DNA from: an uncultured Terriglobales bacterium
GTDB lineage: Bacteria; Acidobacteriota; Terriglobia; Terriglobales; Acidobacteriaceae
Direction: 5' to 3'
DNA: 56,371 nt
NCBI GenBank assembly: GCA_955652395.1
Contig: CATPBJ010000058.1
Span: forward strand, 1 to 56,371
Shown here: one piece after another, positions 49,966 to 56,371 of the stretch
Layout: every line of letters starts with the position of its first letter
Position numbering within the stretch: position 1 is the stretch's first letter
Made by a program: the position numbers and the translations under genes
The notes under the pieces: model-generated
Seen by the model: only the letters and a program-made list of their open reading frames with translations
Database searches by the model: none
Told to the model about the DNA's origin: nothing

Positions 49966-51662
49966 CTTTTCCCCACCCAGTAGTAATCCAAGCCCTGCGC
50001 CGCAAAGCTTCCCACGTAAGTGACTCGCCGGCCGGTCGTCCACTTCGCAATGTTCTTTTGCCACCCTTCCGGAGTGATCAATAGATGTTCGCCCGCGGGA
50101 ATTTCTCCGGCTTCGTAACGCAAGACCTTCTGATCGCGATAGAAGTGGAGGCCATATTCGGTCTCGCGTGAAAGCCGCAGAATCGCCAAGGGAAGAGAAT
50201 GGTTGTCCACGCGGTTGATTTCCTGAGCGAGCGGACGCGCGGAGAGGGTGACATCCAGGGCGGGAGCGCCAATCCGCAGCACCGCCGCCACCGCCAGCAC
50301 CACCGGGACCAAAGTAACAAAGCGCAACACGCGAAGACCCAACGGGGGGCGCAGAGTTAGCGCGATTCCGATCGCCAGCACCGCCGCAAACCCGACTGAG
50401 ATCGCAGCCGCGCGGCCCCATGGCAGACGGTGTTGAAACACGATGTATTGCATCATCAGCGCCGCGACTACCGGCAGCGCAGCGACCACGGAATGCAGGA
50501 CGATGAGCAGCAAGCTGGGGCGGGCGTCGTCGGTCAAAGGGGGGGCCAAAGGGTCGGCCAGGTGGCGGCGAACATATTCTGCCAGCAGCAGCGTGCCTGC
50601 CGGGAGGGCTGGCAAAATATAGCCGGGCAGCTTCGATGCGGAAAGAGAAAAGAATGCGACCGGGACCATGAGCCAGATCACAAGAAACGCAGACCAGGCA
50701 TCCTCTGGCTGCAACGACTTTCTCCTTTCCGTCCACCAGGCGCGAATGCTTTCTACCAGCGCCATGCTGACAAACATCGTCCAGGGCACAAGTCCGAGCA
50801 AGACAACGGGCACGTAGTACCAGAAAGGCTGAGTGTGATGATAGAGGTCGGTCCCAAATCGTCCCAGATTATGCTCCAGGATGAATACGCGAAAAAATTG
50901 CGGATTTCTCAACTGGACCGCGACATACCAGGGAAGGGCCGTTAAAAGGAATAGCGCGATGCCTGGCATCCAGCATGTTCGCGCGATGAGCCGGTAATCG
51001 CTCCTGGCCGCCGAAAAAATCACAACAATGGCCAACGCCAGAAACAGCGCCACCGGTCCTTTGGCCAGCATGGCCAGCCCGAGGAAGATGTACGACAGCG
51101 CCAAGCAGCGTTTGCTTGAGCTTTCGTACCACGCATACCAGGCCAGCATGGCGATGGTGAAATTGGCGGCCAGCGGCATGTCCATCGATGCCGCACGCGC
51201 GAAGCCGATGACGCCACTGGCAGAGGCCGCCATCAGCGCACCATCCAGTTGAAAACCAGCCAATTGAAAACCAGCCAGCGGAAAGCAACGACGGAAACGC
51301 CGCAGGAAAAGATACACGGCGACTACCATCAGCGTGGCGTCCACCGCGGACGGAAGGCGAGCGGCCCAGTCGCTGACGCCGAAGAACCTGTAGGCCAGCA
51401 TGGTTTGCCAATAGTAGAGTACCGGCTTCTCCAGCCAGGGCTTGCCGCCGAGAGTGGGCGTGATCCAGTCGTGACGCCCAAGCATCTCCCGCGCCACCTG
51501 TGCGTAACGAGGCTCGTCGGCTCCGAGCAGGCCGAAGTATGCGAGACCGAAGAAGAACAGGAAGCCGCAGAAGCCGGCCAGAAGCAGCCAGTCCATGAGC
51601 GGCCTTTGACCCGCATTCGACGCGGCCAGGTTCGATGTCGAGTTTGCGGGTTTAGAAATCAC
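49956..51662 (-). CDS. GT39-type membrane glycosyltransferase (ArnT-like)
   Basis: 568 residues, about 12 TM helices. The first loop holds GLLGADEPRYAQVAREML and KPWLEKPVLYYWQTMLAYR, the DEPRYA and KP-LYYW motifs of ArnT-like transferases, which move a sugar from undecaprenyl phosphate to lipid A or other acceptors. A 150-residue C-terminal periplasmic part follows. The segment AGFQLAGFQL comes from a 15-bp tandem duplication near 51248-51277. The last residues and stop lie within heptad site J. Next upstream is nrnA, 36 bp away, on the same strand. Confidence 0.88.
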   Translation of the reverse strand: MISKPANSTSNLAASNAGQRPLMDWLLLAGFCGFLFFFGLAYFGLLGADEPRYAQVAREMLGRHDWITPTLGGKPWLEKPVLYYWQTMLAYRFFGVSDWAARLPSAVDATLMVVAVYLFLRRFRRCFPLAGFQLAGFQLDGALMAASASGVIGFARAASMDMPLAANFTIAMLAWYAWYESSSKRCLALSYIFLGLAMLAKGPVALFLALAIVVIFSAARSDYRLIARTCWMPGIALFLLTALPWYVAVQLRNPQFFRVFILEHNLGRFGTDLYHHTQPFWYYVPVVLLGLVPWTMFVSMALVESIRAWWTERRKSLQPEDAWSAFLVIWLMVPVAFFSLSASKLPGYILPALPAGTLLLAEYVRRHLADPLAPPLTDDARPSLLLIVLHSVVAALPVVAALMMQYIVFQHRLPWGRAAAISVGFAAVLAIGIALTLRPPLGLRVLRFVTLVPVVLAVAAVLRIGAPALDVTLSARPLAQEINRVDNHSLPLAILRLSRETEYGLHFYRDQKVLRYEAGEIPAGEHLLITPEGWQKNIAKWTTGRRVTYVGSFAAQGLDYYWVGKSSN

Positions 51663-51698
51663 AATGTGGAATCTACAACCTGAAATCGAGAATGAGAT

Positions 51699-52646
51699 CT
51701 ATTGAATGGAGGAACCGAGCCGCAATTCCGCGAGAATGCGAGCGGTGGCGGCCGACAGGGGTCCGTCGAGGGCGCAACCGCTCGCGCATTGGTGTCCGCC
51801 ACCACCGAGACGTTCCGCGACGGCGGCCACGTTCACATGGCCCTTGCTGCGCAGACTCACGCGGAAGCGGCCGTCGGGAAGCTCACGGAAGAACAGCGCC
51901 ACTTCCACCCCTTGCATGGAAAGCGCATAGTTCACCAACCCTTCGCAGTCTTCTTCCTTGGCGTGGCAGCGCAGCATCTGCTCCTGGCTCACCGAGATCC
52001 ACGCCAGGGGTCCTTCCCGATGCAGGTTGGAGAGGGCGGCGCCCAGCAACCGCATTTTGGCAGTGGAGTGTCCAAAATAAATATTGCGGGCGCAGTGGGC
52101 CGGGTCCGCGCCCGCGAGCACCAACTCACGCGCCAGCTCAAAGGTGTGTTCGTTTGTCCCCTCGAACATGAACGACCCGGTATCGGTGAGAACAGCGGTG
52201 TAGAGACAAGTCGCGATCTCAGGAGAAATCTTCACCCCGGCTTCGCGCGCCAGGCGATAAACCATCTCCGCCGTGGCCACGGCTTTGGGATCGATCCAGT
52301 TCACCTGGGCAAACGGGCGACCGCTCTGGTGGTGATCGATGTTGATCAGAAACTTGTTCTCCAATCCCTGCAGGCGGGTGCGCTGGATACTGTCACACTC
52401 CAGGATGATGGCCGCTTCGTAATCACCGTTGACGTTCTCCGACTGGACGACTTCGCGAGCGTAAGGCAGCGGCTGGTAAATGCGCGGCACACCATCGCGC
52501 AGAACGACGTCCGCGGCTTTGCCCATCGCACGCAGGATCTGCCGACAGGCCAGCGCTGAACCGATCGCGTCGCCGTCGGGCCGCGCGTGTGAGGTGAGCA
52601 CAAACCGGTTGCGCTGCTCGATGTGCTTGAGAACTTCTTTCAACAT
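51699..52646 (-). CDS. nrnA: Bifunctional oligoribonuclease/PAP phosphatase, DHH family
   Basis: 315 residues from ATG 52646; an in-frame Met 13 codons earlier is less likely. DHH motifs: LTSHARPDGDAIGSALA, AIILECDSIQRTRL, LINIDHHQSGRPFA and AVLTDTGSF. DHHA1 ends with RLGGGGHQCASGCAL. NrnA degrades nanoRNA and converts 3'-phosphoadenosine 5'-phosphate to AMP. It lies downstream of rbfA, an order conserved in many bacteria, here separated by heptad hairpin site D. Confidence 0.93.
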   Translation of the reverse strand: MLKEVLKHIEQRNRFVLTSHARPDGDAIGSALACRQILRAMGKAADVVLRDGVPRIYQPLPYAREVVQSENVNGDYEAAIILECDSIQRTRLQGLENKFLINIDHHQSGRPFAQVNWIDPKAVATAEMVYRLAREAGVKISPEIATCLYTAVLTDTGSFMFEGTNEHTFELARELVLAGADPAHCARNIYFGHSTAKMRLLGAALSNLHREGPLAWISVSQEQMLRCHAKEEDCEGLVNYALSMQGVEVALFFRELPDGRFRVSLRSKGHVNVAAVAERLGGGGHQCASGCALDGPLSAATARILAELRLGSSIQ

Positions 52647-52688
52647 ACTCGCCGAACTCCAGCCGTTCGGATGGGCCCGAAACACAGC

Positions 52689-52785
52689 CTTCAGTCTTCA
52701 GTCTTCAGTCGTCGGTCATAGGTTTGGGCTAGTCCGTCAGTCTGCCGGCACTGCCGACGACGGTCGACTGACGACCGACGACGGA
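52689..52785. repeat. Heptad inverted repeat, site D (rbfA-nrnA gap)
   Basis: Left words CAGTCTT, CAGTCTT, CAGTCGT, CGGTC run at about 52692-52717. GTCGTCGGTC at 52708-52717 pairs perfectly with GACCGACGAC at 52773-52782. The sequence is close to site C. It fills the gap between two co-oriented, functionally linked genes. Confidence 0.8.
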
Positions 52786-52789
52786 TTCA

Positions 52790-53152
52790 CTATCTTTTCT
52801 TTTTCTTCGTGCGGCCCAGCAATTCATCAATTCTGGCTCCATATTTATCTGAGCGGTCGAGGTGAAAATACAGTTCCGGAGGGCGGCGAAGGTGCAAGTT
52901 CTCCGCCACCTCGCGCCGGATAAATCCAACTGCTGCGCTAAGGCCCTCCAAGGAACGGTCGGCTTCGGTGTCATCTCCATCAAGAGTGACGAACACCTGC
53001 GCCGAGCGCGAATCCCCCGCCAACACCACGCTGGTAACGCTGACCAAACCGATGCGTGGATCGCCCAGTTCGCCCTCCACGATGGTCTCGATCTCCTCCC
53101 GCAGGGCCTCTCCTAGGCGCTCCCGATGGTATTTCGCGCCACGCTTCTCCAC
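52790..53152 (-). CDS. rbfA: 30S ribosome-binding factor RbfA
   Basis: 120 residues from GTG 53152, preferred because AGAGGTGGG precedes it and the family begins here (EKRGAKYHRERLGEALREEIETIVEGEL). The frame is open to an ATG at 53230 that would add 26 residues. KH-like fold with DPRIGLVSVTSVVLAGDSRSAQVFVTLDGD and RRPPELYFHLDRSDKYGARIDELL. RbfA binds the 30S subunit and helps 16S rRNA 5'-end maturation. It ends in a Lys run. Confidence 0.93.
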   Translation of the reverse strand: MEKRGAKYHRERLGEALREEIETIVEGELGDPRIGLVSVTSVVLAGDSRSAQVFVTLDGDDTEADRSLEGLSAAVGFIRREVAENLHLRRPPELYFHLDRSDKYGARIDELLGRTKKKKR

Positions 53153-53598
53153 ACCCACCTCTTGAGGAAAACGAATGAGAATATCAGAAAAACCGCCCCC
53201 GCGGCACGGTCTGGGTTCGTATTGGGCCAACAGCGTGTTGCTGGGTTCTTGCGAGAAGAGCGGCTACACGATTACGCTGGGATGAGACACCCCACCGCCT
53301 AACATCGTAACAATCTGCATACCATGATGGATGGCAGCAAAACATTGCGCTAATCTTGAGCACGATACCGCAAGACCGGTGACCTCCATCGAAAACGATA
53401 AGAAATGCTTAAATTGCGGGTCTGGCAATCTAACTCTCAATAAACGGTCTCCCTCTCGGACCTCAGGTCACCGTAAGACCGCTGACCAGCTTGGCAGTGG
53501 CGGGGTTAGATTGTGATGATTGTGGATTCGTAGCTCTCTTCGGCGAAAAGCAATTTAAATCAGCTACGCACATTTGATTAACCACGATCCGGTCGGTT
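53153..53598. other. 446-bp gap between DUF503 and rbfA genes
   Basis: No credible gene, hairpin or repeat was found. A 61-residue plus-strand frame (53331-53516) has one CxxCG but no other protein-like pattern. The gap is long for an operon of this type, so rbfA may have its own promoter here. Confidence 0.4.
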
Positions 53599-53886
53599 CT
53601 AGATATATTCCACGAATGAATCCGCAACGTCAGCGCCGCCGTTGTTGGCAATGCGGGTTGCCTGCCGCTCCACATTCTTCATAAGACCGTCGAGATAGTC
53701 GCGCGAATCCGAAATACCGACAATCCCCACAGTAGCCCGGTTCCACAATCCACTGGGGTCCAGTTCAGCCACGGCCACGTTGAAATGCGCTCGCAGCCTG
53801 TCTTTCAGGCTGCGAACCACCTGCCGCTTGTCTTTGAGGGACTGCGCCGCTTCGATGTGCAGTTCGAGGGTGAGAAAAGCGATCAA
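53599..53886 (-). CDS. DUF503 (YlxP-like) protein
   Basis: 95 residues. MIAFLTLELHIEAAQSLKDKRQVVRSLKDRLRAHFNVAVAELDPSGLWNRATVGIVGISDSRDYLDGLM matches the YlxP/DUF503 family over its full length. The gene lies between infB and rbfA, its usual place; YlxP has been linked to ribosome assembly. Here 67 bp, occupied by hairpin site K, separate it from infB, and 446 bp from rbfA. Confidence 0.9.
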   Translation of the reverse strand: MIAFLTLELHIEAAQSLKDKRQVVRSLKDRLRAHFNVAVAELDPSGLWNRATVGIVGISDSRDYLDGLMKNVERQATRIANNGGADVADSFVEYI

Positions 53887-53890
53887 GGCC

Positions 53891-53951
53891 GTTTCCGGTT
53901 TCTAGTTTCCAGTTTCCGGGACAGAAACCAGAAAGCGGAAACTGGAAACTG
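53891..53951. repeat. Heptad inverted repeat, site K (infB-DUF503 gap)
   Basis: The cleanest example: GTTTCCG, GTTTCTA, GTTTCCA, GTTTCCG, a 5-nt spacer, then GAAACCA, GAAAGCG, GAAACTG, GAAACTG. 53903-53918 pairs with 53936-53951 at 15 of 16 positions. It occupies nearly all of the gap between two genes of one translation operon. Confidence 0.88.
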
Positions 53952-53953
53952 CT

Positions 53954-56371
53954 CTACGCGATGGCTTCCGCCGCGACTTTCTCGGTCACGAAGGCTTCGA
54001 TCACATCGCCGACCTTGATATCGCCGTAGTTGGCGATGGAGATGCCGCACTCCATTCCGTTGCGCACTTCGCTGGCGTCGTCCTTGAAGCGGCGTAGCGA
54101 CCCGACCTTTCCGGTGAATACTACATTGTTGTCGCGCAGCAGACGCACTTCCGAATCGCGTTTGATGAAGCCATCGCTGACGGAACATCCCGCAATGGTG
54201 CCCACCTTCGGGATGCGGAATGTTTCCTTGACCAGCGCACGGCCCTGATAGGTTTCCTTGATGGTGGGCTCGAGCAGTCCGGTCATGGCGCGCTTGATCT
54301 CATCCTGCAACTCGTAAATGATCGAGTGCAAGCGGATGTCGACCTTCTCCTGCTCCGCCAACTCCTGCGCTTTACGTTCCGGACGCACGTTGAATCCGAT
54401 GATGATGGCGTTAGAAGCCGAAGCCAGCAGCACGTCGGACTCGGTGATGGCGCCGACCCCCGAACGCAGGACTTTCAGTCGCACCTTGTCGTTCGACAGT
54501 TTGGTCAGCAGATCGGTCAGCACTTCCACCGATCCACCAACGTCCGCTTTGAGGATGATGTTCAGTTCCTTGGTGCCGGCAGTCTTCAGCTGTTCTGCCA
54601 GACCTTCGAGCGACACGCGCGAACTCTTGGCCAGTGTGGCTTCGCGGGCTTTCTGTTCGCGATATTCGGAAACACCGCGCGCCTTGTCGCGATCCGCCAC
54701 GACCACGAATTGGTCGCCAGCCTGGGGCAGTCCTTCCATGCCCAGAATTTCTACCGGAGTGGAAGGCGGAGCGGATTCGAGCTGATTGCCGCGATCGTCG
54801 AACATCGCTCGCACTTTGCCGTAGACGTTGCCGACTACAAAGTTATCACCAGTGCGCAAAGTTCCGTTCTGTACGAGCAACGTAGCCACGGGTCCGCGTC
54901 CGCGATCCAGCTTGGCTTCGAGAACCACGCCGGTCGCTGGACGATCGGGCGTCGCCTTGAGTTCCTGCAGGTCGGCGACTAGGCAGATCATTTCCATCAG
55001 CAGGTTCAGGTTCGTCTTCTGCTTGGCCGACACATCCACGAATACCGTGGTTCCCCCCCAGTCTTCCGGCATCAAACCGCGGTCAGCCAACTGCTTTTTT
55101 ACCCGGTCCGGCAATGCATCAGGCTTGTCGATCTTGTTTACTGCGACGATGATGGGCACTTCGGCGGCGTGGGCGTGGTCGATAGCTTCGAGCGTCTGCG
55201 GCATGACGCCATCATCCGCGGCCACGACCAGAACTACGATGTCAGTGGCCTTGGCTCCGCGCGCGCGCATGCGAGTAAACGCTTCGTGGCCAGGCGTGTC
55301 GAGGAACACGATCTGGCGGCCGTAGGCCGGAGACTCCTTGTCCAGAATGGTTACTTTGTAGGCGCCAATGTGCTGCGTGATGCCACCCGCTTCTCCCCCC
55401 GCCACATTGGTCAGGCGGATGGAATCGAGCAGCGTTGTCTTGCCGTGATCCACGTGGCCCATGATGGTGACCACGGGCGGACGCGTGACTCCTTCCGCGG
55501 GGGTGCCTTCCTCACCGACAGCGGCCTCGGAAACTTCCTTAGCGGCCTGCTCTTCGAAGGTGATGACGTTGGTGTCCGCTCCGAAGAAGCGTGCCATCTC
55601 GCTGGCCAGTTCGGTGTCGAGCGTCTGATTGATGGTGGCGAACACGCCGCGAGTTAGCAGACGGGCGATCAGGTCCTTGGCGCGAAGTCCCAGCTTTTCC
55701 GCCAGATCTTTTACGCTGATCCCTTCCGTAATCGTGATACTGCGTGTGATCGGTTGAGGCTCATTGGAGAGCGACAGCCGCGGCGGCGGCGTGTAGCCCT
55801 TCATCGGGCCTTCCTTCACACCGCGGGGCACATAGCGCTGCCCCGGCCTGCGTGACGGTGCGCCGGACCTACTCCCTGGCCTGGTCGTCGGCCCCGTAGG
55901 CAGAGCTCCCGGCCCTACTCCCAGCGGACGTGAACCCGTGGGGGACTGGCGCGTGGGATGCATGGGCCTGCGCTCGCCCGGACGCAAGGGCGGGCGATTG
56001 GGGCTGAGCGCGCCCGGTCGCGGGCGTTGGAAAATCGGCTGACCTGGCACCGGGCGTCCCGGAGCTGGACGGATGGTGGCTCCTGTGGGCGCACCGGGCG
56101 TTCCCACGGGCGCGGCTGGCCTCAAGGGCGCCTTATACACCGGACGCGGACCCGTCTGCGGAACGATCATGCGAGGCGGCGGCACCGCCGATGATGGTGG
56201 TGCACTCGGGGCCGCCGGTCTGGCCGCCATGGTTGGCACTTGTGGCGCTGTGGTCCGCGGAGTCGACACGACTGGGGTTGTGGGACCGGCCGGGACCCGA
56301 TGTGGCGCCACCGGCGGACCTGCGGGTCGGGGCGCCATTGGAGCCACGGGAGCCGCGGATTGTGTGGGGGG
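53954..56371 (-). CDS. infB: Translation initiation factor IF-2 (N-terminus outside window)
   Basis: About 805 residues are visible; the frame is open through the right end of the window, so the true start lies beyond. The visible N-terminal 190 residues are low-complexity Pro/Ala/Gly/Arg, as in acidobacterial IF-2. An IF2_N-like domain follows ([23 protein letters not shown]). GTPase motifs: [31 protein letters not shown], and [10 protein letters not shown]. The C-terminal domains bind fMet-tRNA. IF-2 places initiator tRNA on the 30S subunit. DUF503, rbfA and nrnA follow downstream. Confidence 0.96.
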   Translation of the reverse strand, partial: PPTQSAAPVAPMAPRPAGPPVAPHRVPAGPTTPVVSTPRTTAPQVPTMAARPAAPSAPPSSAVPPPRMIVPQTGPRPVYKAPLRPAAPVGTPGAPTGATIRPAPGRPVPGQPIFQRPRPGALSPNRPPLRPGERRPMHPTRQSPTGSRPLGVGPGALPTGPTTRPGSRSGAPSRRPGQRYVPRGVKEGPMKGYTPPPRLSLSNEPQPITRSITITEGISVKDLAEKLGLRAKDLIARLLTRGVFATINQTLDTELASEMARFFGADTNVITFEEQAAKEVSEAAVGEEGTPAEGVTRPPVVTIMGHVDHGKTTLLDSIRLTNVAGGEAGGITQHIGAYKVTILDKESPAYGRQIVFLDTPGHEAFTRMRARGAKATDIVVLVVAADDGVMPQTLEAIDHAHAAEVPIIVAVNKIDKPDALPDRVKKQLADRGLMPEDWGGTTVFVDVSAKQKTNLNLLMEMICLVADLQELKATPDRPATGVVLEAKLDRGRGPVATLLVQNGTLRTGDNFVVGNVYGKVRAMFDDRGNQLESAPPSTPVEILGMEGLPQAGDQFVVVADRDKARGVSEYREQKAREATLAKSSRVSLEGLAEQLKTAGTKELNIILKADVGGSVEVLTDLLTKLSNDKVRLKVLRSGVGAITESDVLLASASNAIIIGFNVRPERKAQELAEQEKVDIRLHSIIYELQDEIKRAMTGLLEPTIKETYQGRALVKETFRIPKVGTIAGCSVSDGFIKRDSEVRLLRDNNVVFTGKVGSLRRFKDDASEVRNGMECGISIANYGDIKVGDVIEAFVTEKVAAEAIA

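Noticed and set aside
53331-53516. Possible small gene with a CxxCG motif
   Set aside because: One isolated CxxCG, no ribosome binding site and no other conserved-looking segment.
1-56371. CRISPR array or tRNA/rRNA genes
   Set aside because: No regularly spaced 24-40 nt repeats and no cloverleaf or rRNA-like sequence was seen; the 7-nt arrays are too short and too degenerate for CRISPR.

Overview
This 56.4 kb, GC-rich window looks like a chromosomal segment of an Acidobacteriota member, probably class Terriglobia. The inference rests on the mix of genes: an LptC-LptA fusion beside lptB, rpoN and hpf; tandem overlapping DUF507 genes; a Tat-exported CRTAC1/ASPIC protein; a PilZ protein near a CpaE-like ATPase; DUF1570/TPR proteins; Pro-rich TonB-like proteins; and an infB-DUF503-rbfA-nrnA cluster. 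No taxonomic marker was searched, so this is inference. No rRNA, tRNA, CRISPR array or complete prophage was seen.

Layout. 1-400: two direct repeats that resemble an IS21-type end. 0.4-4 kb: an MFS exporter, a PilZ protein and a CpaE-like ATPase. 4-8 kb: a GT39-type membrane glycosyltransferase divergent from a membrane-anchored sulfatase-like hydrolase. 8-12 kb: a translationally coupled histidine kinase, NarL-type regulator and CRTAC1 secreted protein. 12-21 kb: a TonB-like protein, a divergent class III cyclase-like protein with a large novel N-terminal region, a creatininase-like protein, a cytosolic sugar-binding-fold protein, a cupin, and a frameshifted transglutaminase. 21-27 kb: hpf, rpoN, lptB and the lptC-lptA fusion (LPS export plus sigma-54), all on the minus strand. 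27-39 kb: a frameshifted ABC ATPase, recJ, paired DUF507 genes, queG, a DUF1570/TPR protein with a degraded zinc motif, a cold-shock gene, YihY, a secreted protein, an HNH nuclease, frameshifted comF and a small zinc ribbon. 39.6-44 kb: an OPT transporter, yggS, DUF167 and a POT-like transporter. 44-47 kb: an accessory patch with an IS1-type transposase, an orphan Phd-like small protein, and a frameshifted two-TM coiled-coil protein. 46.8-56.4 kb: an M24 peptidase with two small membrane proteins, then a long minus-strand block (infB, DUF503, rbfA, nrnA, GT39, double GNAT).

Two patterns run across the window. First, at least eleven gene junctions carry short arrays of degenerate 7-nt words, usually present again in inverted orientation so that they could fold into imperfect hairpins with stems of about 9-31 bp. 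Each junction uses its own word set. They occur between convergent, co-oriented and divergent genes, inside apparent operons, and in two cases the arm supplies the stop codon of a gene. This heptad inverted-repeat family is my best candidate for an undescribed element. Second, five conserved genes or gene remnants are split by single-base frameshifts, four of them by one extra base in a run of 3-4 identical bases. That suggests either residual sequencing error or a strain with hot homopolymer slippage, and it should be settled from reads before calling pseudogenes.
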